A DNA stretch of 64,000 nt. It comes from Xanthomonas arboricola pv. juglandis (GTDB lineage: Bacteria > Pseudomonadota > Gammaproteobacteria > Xanthomonadales > Xanthomonadaceae). A program made the translations under genes and the position numbers. Shown piece after piece: positions 10,265 through 19,105 of the stretch. Where the stretch lies: assembly GCF_001013475.1 (NCBI RefSeq), contig NZ_JZEF01000005.1, positions 1 to 64,000 on the forward strand, in the 5' to 3' direction. Under the pieces are notes generated by a model. That model was not told where the DNA came from, ran no database searches, and saw nothing but the letters and a program-made list of their open reading frames with translations. Each line of letters starts with the position of its first letter. The first letter of the stretch is position 1.

Positions 10265-11022
10265 TTTATTCCCCCTGTATCGCCGTGCAGAGACTCACGC
10301 ACACACACACGCGCTCTCCAACAGCAGAAAGTTGATTTACTGTCGAGTCGGTTTAAAACAGCTTTTGCCGTGCCAACCGGTATCGCCTACGGATGAGGAC
10401 GTTTAATACCATTCCCTGCGGATAATATTGGGAGATTAATAGGCAAAGCGCCATGCATGAAACTGTGCTGAATATCACTAACCACAAAACTATCCATGAC
10501 ACACGTCGAAACTGTCGACTGGTTTGCTCGTGCCTGTCAGTATTATCGTGCCACCTCATGCGGCAGGCGCCGCAGATCATGCGCGGCAGGCTTCAAGTAA
10601 AAAATGGCATAATTCAGCTATAAAGCCGAATATGATTGGATGAGGCCGAATGAGTTAAAGCGATCTGATGCGGTAATATTGATGTTAGCGAGCCGAACCA
10701 TTTCGACTACAACTTTTGTGTGGAATGCTGCGGCGCAGGAATGAATCCCCGATCTTTTCAGTGCCGTTATTTGTTTTAATGAGCCCGCTTTCACTATTAA
10801 GACCACCACCAACTGTCGACACCGTTCATTGATTGCGGTATTTGTGTTCAGCCACTCCGCCTGTCCATTTTATTGTCGCGTTCGATAGCCTGCGATGGAG
10901 TTTATTGAGGAGGCCGGCTTATTCGAAAAGGTTTTAGTGCCCGATGATCGTCACCTGTCGATGACCTCGGTTTGTTTCTAGTAGCCATGCAGTGTGTGAT
11001 CTTCAACACGGAATCTGACGAC
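10265..11022. other. Long intergenic region, less GC-rich
   Basis: About 760 bases between the divergent autotransporter and GAF-EAL genes. It holds the autotransporter ribosome binding site (about 10266-10275 on the minus strand) and a short CA-rich tract (about 10290-10310). Bases 10400-10900 look clearly more AT-rich than their surroundings (by eye, not counted). Short ORFs here have no recognisable character. It presumably carries both promoters, and the base composition suggests an imported or regulatory segment. Confidence 0.6.
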
Positions 11023-12807
11023 ATGACGCTTGCTTTGGATACCAAACGGCAGGAACAGCACTTCGACTGGTCGGGTGTGCCGATCGACCTGGGTGGCATG
11101 GAGCCGCTCGATCAGATCGCGCGTCTGCTGTGCCATGCACTGGTTGCGCCTGCGGCCGCACTGACCATCGTCGAGGGCGGCCGCGTGCGCGTGCTGGCGG
11201 CGCGCGGCATCAGTGCCGCCCATGTCGAGCAAGCCATCGAATTGTGCCGGCATGCGTCTACTGCGCCCAACGGCGTGACGGAGCTGATCGAACCTGCCGC
11301 CCTTGCCCCGATCCAGCTGGGCGACGCCGCCTTCCCGGGCTTGCCGGCGCGCTTTATTGCCTGCGTTCCTGTGGGTGCACCGCAGACCGGCGTCTCCGGC
11401 ACCCTGTGCGTGATCGATACGCGCGAGCGTCGCCTGGCCAACCAGGAACACCAACAGTTGTTGATGTTCGCCAATGTGGCAGCCGCGCAGCTGGAACTGC
11501 AATTCGGCGCCGGGCGGCGCGAACCGCACAGCGGCCTGCTCAATGCACGCCAGCTGCAGTCGGACCTGGATGCCCTCGCCTTTGGCAGCCACTGTGTGCC
11601 GACCATCGCCGCCTTCATCGAGGTCTACGACACCCAGGCGGCCAATGAAGCACGTCAGGCGCTGGGCATGCAGCCGCTGGAAGAACTGGTGCGCCATGCC
11701 AGCTACGTGCTGACGCGCGCACTCCGCGGCAAGGCCACGGTCTATCACGTGGCACCGATGCGTTTCGCGTTTTTTCTGTTGAATTCCGCGCCCGACGAGA
11801 TGGAAGACCTGTTGCTCGATCTGCGCGACATGTTGCATGCACCGATGGATGCGGCCGGCATCCCCATGTCTTTGACCTTCCATGCCGGTGTGGTGCGCTT
11901 TGCGCCGCAGCAACCGGACACCAACGATGTCATGCGCAAGGGGCTGGTGGCGCTGGGCGATGCGATCAGCAATCACGCCATCGTGTGCTGGTACAGCGCC
12001 TCCCACGACGATGCGATCCAGCGCTCGTACCGGTTGGCGCTGGATGCCGAAAAGGCGCTGGAAGCCGGCGATTTCCGCCTGGTGTTCCAGCCCAGGATCA
12101 ATCTTGAAGACTTGTCGGTGACCGGCTTCGAGGCGCTGTTGCGCTGGCGGCATGCCAACCTCGGCCCGATCGGCCCGGATGAATTCATCCCCTTGTTCGA
12201 AAAGACCGCCTTGATGTGCACCGTCACCAATTGGGTGATCGAAAACGCGCTGGTGCACTTGGCCAGCTGGCGTGCGCAGGGGCTGGATTTCTCCATGTCG
12301 ATCAATCTGTCTTCGCGCGACTTCGGCAACCGCAATCTCGCCGCAGACGTCATCCAACGTTGCAGGGAACTGGCCATTCCCACCCATCGCATCGAGCTGG
12401 AGATCACCGAGGGCCGCTGGTTGCGCAGCAATGTCGAGGCCGTGCCCCGGCTGCGCACCCTGCGTGACGCCGGGGTCAGTGTGGCCATCGACGACTTCGG
12501 CACCGGCTACAGCAACTTCGGTTATCTCACCGAGCTGCCGGTCAACGTGCTCAAGCTCGATCGATCGCTGGTGACCGGGATCGCCAACAAGGCCGGCATG
12601 CAGCTGCGCGCCGAGGCGGTGGTACGTCTGGCCAGTGCACTGGGATATCGCACCGTGGCAGAAGGCATCGAACACGCCGACGAAATTGCGCTGCTGCGCA
12701 GTTGGGGATGCGATGAAGCGCAGGGCTATCTGCTGGCCCGGCCGATGGAAGCGGAGCTGGTGGCGGCCTATGTGGCAAGCGCGGTGGCCGAACAGCGCTT
12801 GCCGTGA
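11023..12807 (+). CDS. GAF - degenerate GGDEF - EAL c-di-GMP phosphodiesterase
   Basis: A predicted cytosolic signalling enzyme that hydrolyses cyclic di-GMP. Residues about 20-170 look like a GAF sensor. Residues about 175-330 resemble a GGDEF fold, but the signature is replaced by an MRFAFFLL-type stretch, so cyclase activity is not expected. The EAL domain spans about 345-585 and keeps the key elements: EALLRW (E about 370), INLS, LEITE, DDFGTGYSN, LKLD, AEGIE and QGYLLARPM. It is therefore probably an active phosphodiesterase. No transmembrane segment is seen. The start is uncertain: in-frame ATG at 10987 and TTG at 10972 exist, but the ATG at 11023 has a GGA 10 bases upstream and begins the family-like sequence MTLALD. 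Confidence 0.9.
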   Translation: MTLALDTKRQEQHFDWSGVPIDLGGMEPLDQIARLLCHALVAPAAALTIVEGGRVRVLAARGISAAHVEQAIELCRHASTAPNGVTELIEPAALAPIQLGDAAFPGLPARFIACVPVGAPQTGVSGTLCVIDTRERRLANQEHQQLLMFANVAAAQLELQFGAGRREPHSGLLNARQLQSDLDALAFGSHCVPTIAAFIEVYDTQAANEARQALGMQPLEELVRHASYVLTRALRGKATVYHVAPMRFAFFLLNSAPDEMEDLLLDLRDMLHAPMDAAGIPMSLTFHAGVVRFAPQQPDTNDVMRKGLVALGDAISNHAIVCWYSASHDDAIQRSYRLALDAEKALEAGDFRLVFQPRINLEDLSVTGFEALLRWRHANLGPIGPDEFIPLFEKTALMCTVTNWVIENALVHLASWRAQGLDFSMSINLSSRDFGNRNLAADVIQRCRELAIPTHRIELEITEGRWLRSNVEAVPRLRTLRDAGVSVAIDDFGTGYSNFGYLTELPVNVLKLDRSLVTGIANKAGMQLRAEAVVRLASALGYRTVAEGIEHADEIALLRSWGCDEAQGYLLARPMEAELVAAYVASAVAEQRLP

Positions 12808-12925
12808 TGCGATCTGCCCGAGTAGGCGCGTGCGTCGTCCTTGATCGACTCACACAGCGCCGCCCTCGCCGCCTGCAGTGATACGCGTGGCAACGCAGCG
12901 CGCACGCTGCATTGCCACGCGGCCA

Positions 12926-13624
12926 TTAACTGAGATCGTGCAGGTCCTTGCCCAGCGGCGGACCTAGCGTCCAGTCGGAAAACCGCACCTTCAGCCCGGC
13001 ACGCTCCGGCGTGCAGCACATCGGTCCGACCTGGTACGCGTCGGCGACGGGAAACGGGCAGAGCCTGACCAGCGGCCAGGTCCGGCCATCGGCCGATACC
13101 TGCAGACGGAGGACGCCGTCTGCAACGGTGGCGCGTATCCAGAAGTCCTTGGGGTCGGCCTCGTAAGGGCCGGTCGCCCAATCCGAGACAGGGTTGGTCA
13201 ACACGCTGCTGAGCATGGCACGCCCATCGCTTAGCTCGATGCCCGCCTTGACCCAGTGCTGCTCGTCCACGCGCACCATGATGCCGGCCTGATCGTAGAG
13301 CGACTCGTATTGCGCACGCACCCGCAACTGTGCAGTGAAGCGCGCTGCGGCGGTGATACCGAGAAAATGCCCGCTATCGCGCGTGAATCCGTAATGCGTC
13401 TTGCGCCAGAAATCGGTGGCCTTGTCGGTGACCACGTCCAAGGTGCCGCCGCTGATTGCGACGGTCTGTGGCCGATTGAGCCAGCTGCCATCCTGCCACT
13501 GCGTGTCCTGCGCCATCGTGCTCTCCGTGTTGGGTTGCCTGGCAAGCACACCGCCGCTGATGGCCATTCCCATCGCGCCGCCCAGCAGGCGTCTGCGTGC
13601 ACCGTCTATCGCATCGTGGGTCAT
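12926..13624 (-). CDS. DUF1349 family protein with a Tat-like N-terminus
   Basis: A 232-residue protein. From about residue 38 onward (MAQDTQWQDG...) it has the concanavalin-like beta-sandwich character of the DUF1349 family, with conserved blocks FWRKTHYGFTRDSGHF, GIMVRVDEQHWVKAGIE and DFWIRA. The function is unknown in the family; a carbohydrate-binding fold is often inferred. The N-terminus contains ARRRLLGGAMGMAISGG, which resembles a twin-arginine signal, so it may be exported. A start at 13660 (MQFFKRTHG) or an internal MAQDTQW start would give a different location. It stands alone between the EAL gene and the metallopeptidase. Confidence 0.75.
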   Translation of the reverse strand: MTHDAIDGARRRLLGGAMGMAISGGVLARQPNTESTMAQDTQWQDGSWLNRPQTVAISGGTLDVVTDKATDFWRKTHYGFTRDSGHFLGITAAARFTAQLRVRAQYESLYDQAGIMVRVDEQHWVKAGIELSDGRAMLSSVLTNPVSDWATGPYEADPKDFWIRATVADGVLRLQVSADGRTWPLVRLCPFPVADAYQVGPMCCTPERAGLKVRFSDWTLGPPLGKDLHDLS

Positions 13625-13760
13625 TCGGGGTCGTCCATGCGTGCGCTTGAAGAACTGCATAGTCTAGCCGTGCGGTGGCTCAGGGCATGCATGCGTGGGC
13701 CGTGCTGCAGATGGCTGGCATCGCCGCGACGCCAGCGTCGATCTGGCGCCAGCCCATGCG

Positions 13761-14681
13761 TCAGCGCTGTGCGAGCGCGTAGTCCAGCGCCGCGCAGATC
13801 GCAGCCACCTGCGCGGCGTTGCACTGCGCGGGCGTTGCGCGCGGGCTGTCCGGATACACCTCGGTGGTGGTGCGATAACGTGCGTCGGTGACGCCCGCGC
13901 ACAGGCCCAGATGCCGCACCGGGTAGTTGATGACGCCAGGAGCGACCACCGCTGCGCCGATGATCTGGCCGTTCGCGTCGGCAGGTGCGATATGGGTGAG
14001 CTCGGCGACGGCGGCAACGATTGCCTGCTGAAACTGCGGTTGCGGATCGTCGCTATCGCCCACCAGGTAAAACCCATCGGGAATGCTGCCGGGCACGAAA
14101 TCGACGCCGTCACGCGCGGCCAGGGCCGGGCGAAATTCGCTCTCGTCGCTGTCGGTGGTTTCGTGCAGATCGATATGCACAAGCATCTGTCCGGCCACTG
14201 GGGCGACCAACTGCATCAAGGCCGCCGACTCGGCGGCGGGGCTGTCCGGCCGAAACGCACGATTGGGGTCGATGGCATCGGCATTCCAGCGCTGGACCCG
14301 CTCGTAGCCCCACGGATTGACGCAGGGCACCACCAGCAGATTGAGCTTGCCTGCGTAGGCCGCCGCGCGTTGCTGCAGGAACTGCAGTGCGCCCTGCACG
14401 CCGCTGGTTTCATAGCCATGCACGCCACCGGTCACCAGCGCGCAAGGTAAGCCGGCGTTCCACTGCGCGCTGCGCAGCGCCATCAACGGATACTGCTCGG
14501 CTGCCGCCTGGATCGTCCCGTAATGCACACGCTCATAGCTGGCATCCAGTGCATCGATGACCTGCACCACATCGTCGGCATGACTGCGCTGACGCAGCTG
14601 ACGTGCCCGCCATGCGGCGCGCTCCGCCTCGCCCCAGGGCTGTTGTGGAGTGCCGATCGGATACGCCATGCGTTCTGTCAT
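13761..14681 (-). CDS. M14 family zinc metallopeptidase
   Basis: A 306-residue carboxypeptidase-like enzyme of the M14 clan, close to aspartoacylase/YqgA-type members. Zinc ligands are visible as HGYE in GGVHGYETSG and as the later His in HIDLHETTDSDE. The catalytic Glu is probably in TTTEVYPDS near the C-terminus. NPWGYERV and DPNRAF are further family blocks. Substrate unknown; a peptide or amide is inferred. I chose the ATG giving MTERMAYP, because the upstream in-frame extension to 14855 has no family character. No signal peptide is obvious. Confidence 0.85.
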   Translation of the reverse strand: MTERMAYPIGTPQQPWGEAERAAWRARQLRQRSHADDVVQVIDALDASYERVHYGTIQAAAEQYPLMALRSAQWNAGLPCALVTGGVHGYETSGVQGALQFLQQRAAAYAGKLNLLVVPCVNPWGYERVQRWNADAIDPNRAFRPDSPAAESAALMQLVAPVAGQMLVHIDLHETTDSDESEFRPALAARDGVDFVPGSIPDGFYLVGDSDDPQPQFQQAIVAAVAELTHIAPADANGQIIGAAVVAPGVINYPVRHLGLCAGVTDARYRTTTEVYPDSPRATPAQCNAAQVAAICAALDYALAQR

Positions 14682-15354
14682 TACCGGTGCCGTCCATTGA
14701 AAGACGGCCAGGGTAAGCGCTGCGCGCCGGGCGGTCCATTCGGCGGCAGATGCGATGATGGTGACGACCCGTAAGGTCGAGCCCGGTTGCTGCTGGCCCT
14801 CAAATTTGCCTGTCAACCAGGCTGTGTCGGCATCGAGCGCGATACCGCTTTGCATAAGGATTGCCGCAACTGTGGCCGCGGTTGGGCCTGCCCCATTCGC
14901 TGACCCGGTTTCAATGTTGGGCAGTCGAGGGGGTCAACGCAGGCGAGCTGCCATGCAATGGCATCCCTAAGCCTTCCACCGAACGCGCTTGGCTCCTACT
15001 CCATCTGCCGGCTTTGCAACTCTGCAGTGGATGCAAATCCTGCATTCCCCTGGGTAGGTGCACCAGGCAATCGCGAAATATTTCCCTGCAATCGATAGCG
15101 TGCGTGCGACAACGAGTGAAAAAACTTCCGATCTCGTCGTGATGCATTGCACATCAATATCTTTATCAGGTCTCAATCAATCCAGGCAACGCACAAGCAG
15201 ATCGAAAACAACATGTCGCTGCAATCGATTGTTCCAGACATGCTGTCAACACTGCGGACGGCTCCGCAAAACGAAGCAGGCCCCGCACATGGCGTGCAGG
15301 GCCTGCAGTCCGCTGCAGCAAGAACGGCGCGCCAGATGCGCGCCGCACTCTTGC
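14682..15354. other. Intergenic region with a terminator hairpin
   Basis: About 670 bases between two minus-strand genes. Apart from the hairpin at 15276-15306, it holds no convincing gene in any frame. It should contain the metallopeptidase promoter, but I could not pick out clear -35/-10 boxes. Confidence 0.5.
15276..15306 (-). terminator. Probable terminator of the KGG stress-protein gene
   Basis: A hairpin with outer stem GCAGGCCC/GGGCCTGC and inner stem GCAC/GTGC. It lies 50 bases past the stop of the KGG gene and is followed on the minus strand by a T-rich stretch (TTCGTTTTG). Confidence 0.6.
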
Positions 15355-15612
15355 CTAGACGGCCTCTTCCTGAGGTTTGGCCTGCTTGGAACGCCCACCC
15401 TTGCTGCCGATCCGCGACATATGATCGCGATCGCGGCTGACGGCCTGGCCGCCCTTGCGGCCAGCTTCGCGTGCTTCGTCGCTGGTGAATTCGTGCGCGT
15501 TGCCGCTGGCATGTGCTGCCTTGCCGCCGCTGCTCGCCAACACGCGGCGCTTTTCAGGATCCAATGCGGCAAAACCGCGCCGGCTACGAGTATTGCTTTG
15601 TCCGTCTTCCAC
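15355..15612 (-). CDS. KGG-repeat stress-induced protein (YciG-like)
   Basis: An 85-residue hydrophilic protein with the repeated stress-induced KGG motif: ASSGGKAAHASG, EAGRKGGQAVSRD and IGSKGGRSK. Members are small, disordered general-stress proteins (E. coli YciG, fungal Con-10) of unclear biochemical role. The start is a GTG at 15612, chosen because an excellent Shine-Dalgarno (AGAGGAGG) sits 5 bases upstream. The longer reading from 15711 lacks one. High interspecies conservation is known for the family. Confidence 0.88.
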   Translation of the reverse strand: MEDGQSNTRSRRGFAALDPEKRRVLASSGGKAAHASGNAHEFTSDEAREAGRKGGQAVSRDRDHMSRIGSKGGRSKQAKPQEEAV

Positions 15613-15940
15613 TGTGCCTCCTCTCGATGCGTCGATCACGCCACTGGTAGGAGGGGTAACGCAACTATCGTGCCAACCCGTAAAGCCCTGGCAGGCGGCG
15701 CCACGCCGCACGCTGCAGGAAAAAACAGCTGCGCTCGCTGTGCAAATCTTGCACTCCTGCCTTGCGCAGGCTGATGTTGCGCACGCGACGCACCGATAGC
15801 GCTACCAACGCAGCCGCATGAACCACCTGCCCATGCGGCCGCCGCCGGCAGCACCCAGGCATGCAGCATCGTCAGATCGATCGATGCCTGGCTCGCCCAA
15901 TGCGTCAGCGAACCGCAACCAGGCGCAAGGTCCGGCGATG

Positions 15941-17071
15941 TCAGACCGGCAGCGTAGTGGCGCTGCGCCCTGCAGCCATCAATGCGGCCACATGCCGCGC
16001 GATGCTCAGGCAGCAGGTCGAGCCTGGCGACTCGATCCCGAACAGGTTTACCAGACCGGCGATGCCGTGCATGGACGGACCGTCGATACGGAAATCGGCC
16101 GCCGCCTCGCCCGGCCCGCTGATCTTCGGTCGCACACCGCAATAGCCGGGCTGCAAAGCGCCGTCCGGCAGGCCAGGCCAGTAACGCCGGATCGCTGCGG
16201 CAAAACGCGCCGCATGCGCTGGCTCGCAGTGATAGTCGGGCTGCGCGACCCACTCCACGTCGGGGCCGAAGCGCGCACGCCCATGCAGATCCAGCGTGAG
16301 ATGCACACCCAGGCCGCCAGGTTCGGGCATGGGGTAGATCAACTGCTGGAAGGGCGAGCGCCCCGCCAGGGTGAAGTAGCTGCCCTTGGCGAAATAGCCG
16401 CGCACCTGTGCATGCGCAGGCAGGCCATCGATCCGCGCGGCCAGTGGCGGCGCACCATGACCAGCCGCGTTCACCAGCCAGGCGCAGGTCAGCCTTGCCG
16501 GCGCCTGGCCCGCGACGCTTACGCGCAAGCCCTGCGCAAGCGGCTCGACCTGCACGACTGGTGCGCGCAGCGCCACGGTGGCGCCATGCGCTTCGGCATC
16601 GCCCTGCAACGCCAGCATCAGCGCATGGCTGTCGATGATGCCGGTGGCGGTGGATTCCAGCGCCGCCACGCATCGCAAGGCGGGTTCACGGGCCTGTACC
16701 TGCGAAGCGTCGAGCGGCAGCAAGCCGTGCGCGCCGCTGGCGATGGCACTGCGGTGCAACTGCTCGAGCTGGTCGCGCTGTGCGTGGTCGCAGGCGATGA
16801 TCAATTTGCCACAGCGCCGATGCGGCACGTGGCGCTGTTCGCAATACGCATACAACAGCGGATTGCCGCTGATGCACAGCTGCGCTTTCAAGGAACCGGC
16901 CGGATAGTAAAGCCCGGCATGAATCACCTCGCTGTTGCGTGCGCTGCTGCCGGTGCCGATGGCACCTTCGGATTCCAGCACCAGCACCTCGTGCCCTCGC
17001 ATCGCCAGCTCGCGCGCAATTGCCAGCCCCACCACTCCGGCACCTATCACGATGCACTCGACGTCTTGCAT
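15941..17071 (-). CDS. FAD-dependent oxidoreductase (L-2-hydroxyglutarate oxidase-like)
   Basis: A 376-residue flavoenzyme of the DAO (D-amino-acid oxidase) superfamily. The N-terminus VIGAGVVGLAIARELAMRGH is the Rossmann FAD-binding motif, followed about 25 residues on by the acidic LESE end. SSARNSEVIHAGLYYP is the signature of the L-2-hydroxyglutarate dehydrogenase/LhgO branch. GVRPKISGPG and NLFGIESPGST form the C-terminal FAD-contacting block. It probably oxidises a 2-hydroxy acid. The ATG at 17071 places the Rossmann motif at the N-terminus; an in-frame GTG lies 12 bases upstream. Confidence 0.85.
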   Translation of the reverse strand: MQDVECIVIGAGVVGLAIARELAMRGHEVLVLESEGAIGTGSSARNSEVIHAGLYYPAGSLKAQLCISGNPLLYAYCEQRHVPHRRCGKLIIACDHAQRDQLEQLHRSAIASGAHGLLPLDASQVQAREPALRCVAALESTATGIIDSHALMLALQGDAEAHGATVALRAPVVQVEPLAQGLRVSVAGQAPARLTCAWLVNAAGHGAPPLAARIDGLPAHAQVRGYFAKGSYFTLAGRSPFQQLIYPMPEPGGLGVHLTLDLHGRARFGPDVEWVAQPDYHCEPAHAARFAAAIRRYWPGLPDGALQPGYCGVRPKISGPGEAAADFRIDGPSMHGIAGLVNLFGIESPGSTCCLSIARHVAALMAAGRSATTLPV

Positions 17072-17303
17072 GGCCGCTCTCACACGATGGCCGATCAGTC
17101 TATCCGCACACTAGAACGCGCAGGATTGTCGCGACCGTTATCACTGTTTTCTCACTATCCAGCTCTATATTCAGCTGAAGCATGACGTAAATCACGTTAT
17201 TCAACGCCGACAGACGTTTTCCGAATTTTGCGGTGTGCATTCTTCCCCCACCCGAGCGCCCCGTCGCGTCCGGTTCGAAGCTGCAATCACCGAAGGAGTT
17301 TGA

Positions 17304-18488
17304 ATGGACGCAACGCGTTCGGTCCTGCTTGCCTCCAATTACGAGGCATGGCCAGAGGCCTTCAATGGGCAGGCATATGCATTGCTCAACGTGGTCCGCA
17401 GTCTGGAACACGCGCAGCTGTTGTGCCCGCCCGCGGCCGATTACACCCGCGGGCGCGGCGTCAATCCCGGCGTGTCGTATCTGCTCAACGAACTCAAATA
17501 CCGCAGTGTCTCTGCGCTGCAGCGGCTGAGCGGGCAACCTGCGCTCTCCAACGCACAGCCACGGGTGGTCGAACAGGACTATGACCTGTTCTTCTACGTG
17601 TGCCAGTTCCCCAGGGAATTGAGCACGCTGGGGCGCATGAAGGGATGGCGCGAGCGCTGCCGTACCCGCGTGGTGTACCTGCTGGAAACCTGGCCGGAAT
17701 TGCTGGAATCGCAGAAGGCCGAGTTGAAACTGCTGGACCAGTTCGACCATGTGTTCGTACTCAATGCCAGTTGCGTCGATGCGCTGCGGAGCTATACCAG
17801 CACGCCGGTCTCGTTTCTGGCCAGCGCCTGCGACACCCTGCTGGCAACGCCATTGCCGCGGCCGCCGCAGCGCTGCATCGACGTGGTCAGCATCGGCCGG
17901 CGCATGCCGCAGGTGCACGCGCAGTTGCTTGCGCATGCACAGGCCAACCCGGATTTTTTCTATCTGCACGATGTGCTGCGCGGTGGCGCGGTGCAGGACT
18001 GGGCTGCCCATCGGCTGCAGTCGGCAACCATGATCAAGCGCGCCAAGTTCTTCATGGCGCACGACTTCGTGGTCGACACCCAAGGATTTTTCAAGGGTGT
18101 GAAAAAACAGGCGCTGGCAACGCGCTATTTCGAAGGCGCCGCCGGAGGTGCGGTGATTCTGGGCTCCGCACAGGCATGCCCGGAGTTTGCCGAGCACTTC
18201 GATTGGGAAGATGCAGTGATCGAGCTGCCGGCCGATGGCAAGGAGATTGGCCTGTTCCTGCGCGATCTGGAGCAGCAGACCGACCGATTGGAGTGTGCCC
18301 GCCTGCACAACGCCGTGCAGTGCCTGCGACGGCACGACTGGGCACACCGATGGGCGCAGATCCTGCAGACGCTGCAGCTGCCGCGCCCGCCACTGATGGC
18401 CGAGCGCTTTGCCATGCTCGACAACTTGGCCACGATGGCCGAACAGACCGCCTGCCCGCCGGCGATTGCGCTGAGCATGACTGCCTAG
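17304..18488 (+). CDS. Glycosyltransferase (GT1/CgeB-like)
   Basis: A 394-residue cytosolic protein with the layout of a GT-B glycosyltransferase of the CgeB/family-1-like type. The N-terminal half has YDLFFYVCQFPREL and VYLLETWPELL. The C-terminal half has VVSIGRRMPQVH, MAHDFVVDTQGFFKG and YFEGAAGGAVILGS, a donor-binding-like E-x(2)-G-x(2)-V block. It has a good Shine-Dalgarno (GAAGGAG) before the ATG. As the first gene of the plus-strand sugar cluster it probably adds a sugar to a surface polysaccharide. Donor and acceptor cannot be read from sequence. Confidence 0.75.
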   Translation: MDATRSVLLASNYEAWPEAFNGQAYALLNVVRSLEHAQLLCPPAADYTRGRGVNPGVSYLLNELKYRSVSALQRLSGQPALSNAQPRVVEQDYDLFFYVCQFPRELSTLGRMKGWRERCRTRVVYLLETWPELLESQKAELKLLDQFDHVFVLNASCVDALRSYTSTPVSFLASACDTLLATPLPRPPQRCIDVVSIGRRMPQVHAQLLAHAQANPDFFYLHDVLRGGAVQDWAAHRLQSATMIKRAKFFMAHDFVVDTQGFFKGVKKQALATRYFEGAAGGAVILGSAQACPEFAEHFDWEDAVIELPADGKEIGLFLRDLEQQTDRLECARLHNAVQCLRRHDWAHRWAQILQTLQLPRPPLMAERFAMLDNLATMAEQTACPPAIALSMTA

Positions 18489-18539
18489 CGCTCCATCGCA
18501 CTGCGCCGAGTCACCGGCGCGTCAGTTCAAGGAATCGCA

Positions 18540-18633
18540 ATGAAAGCAGTCATTCTGGCGGGCGGCCTGGGAACGCGCATTTCCGAAGAAACCGCCATCC
18601 GCCCCAAGCCCATGGTGGAGATCGGCGGCAACA
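18540..18633 (+). pseudogene. rfbF: Truncated glucose-1-phosphate cytidylyltransferase (first 31 codons only)
   Basis: The reading [18 protein letters not shown], followed by [10 protein letters not shown], is the unmistakable N-terminus of RfbF, including the G-G-x-G-T-R nucleotide-binding loop. The family is about 257 residues long. Similarity stops at residue 31, exactly where the neighbouring reading frame becomes a 3,5-epimerase. Translation from this ATG runs on for about 66 nonsense residues. RfbF makes CDP-glucose, so this strain cannot make it from this locus. Confidence 0.9.
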
Positions 18634-19105
18634 GGCCGGCCTGGTCGATCAGTTCGTGCAGGTCAACAACTCGTTCAATGCACAGGCCGGCACCTTGCGC
18701 GGCATGCATTACCAATTGCCGCCCGCTGCCGAGGTCGAGGTCGTGCGCTGCATCCGCGGTGCGCTGTGGGATGCGATCATGGATCTGCGCCCGGATTCGC
18801 CCACCTACCTGCAGTGGTACGGCACCGAATTGACTGCCGACAATCGCCTGGCGCTGTACGTGCCGCGCGGCTTTGCGCATGGCTTCATCACCTTGCAGCC
18901 GCAGACCGAGGCGTTCTATTTCGCCAGTGCGATGTACACGCCGCAGGCCGAGCGCGGCTTGCGCTGGAACGATCCGCGCCTGGGCGTGCAGTGGCCGCTC
19001 GAACCACAGCTGGTGTCCGACAAGGATGCCGCGTGGCCGGATTTCAACGAACAACAACACGGCATCCCCACCCTTGCCGGACTCACCCCGCGGGAGCGCG
19101 CATGA
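18632..19105 (+). pseudogene. 5'-truncated nucleotide-sugar 3,5-epimerase (RmlC/RfbC-like)
   Basis: This frame reads [18 protein letters not shown] onward for 157 residues and carries the RmlC hallmark [12 protein letters not shown] (active-site Arg and His), then VPRGFAHGF. About the first 25 residues of the usual 180-190 are missing, along with any start codon or ribosome site. The fused upstream rfbF start is in a different frame. The stop overlaps the next gene's ATG (ATGA). The intact gene would epimerise a 4-keto-6-deoxy sugar. A weak internal start at the Met of GMHYQ would lose the N-terminal dimer strand. Confidence 0.88.

Noticed and set aside
10353..10812. Two short minus-strand ORFs in the adhesin upstream spacer (75 and 64 codons)
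   Set aside because: No ribosome site, no recognisable composition, and they sit in promoter territory. Retained only as part of the spacer description.
14755..15440. Several plus-strand ORFs of 70-97 codons around 15 kb
   Set aside because: No family character, Cys/Arg-rich shadow-like translations, and they overlap the KGG terminator.
18766..19101. Extension of the SAF-domain oxidoreductase upstream to 18766
   Set aside because: The Rossmann motif begins shortly after the ATG at 19102, and the extension is a shadow of the epimerase remnant.
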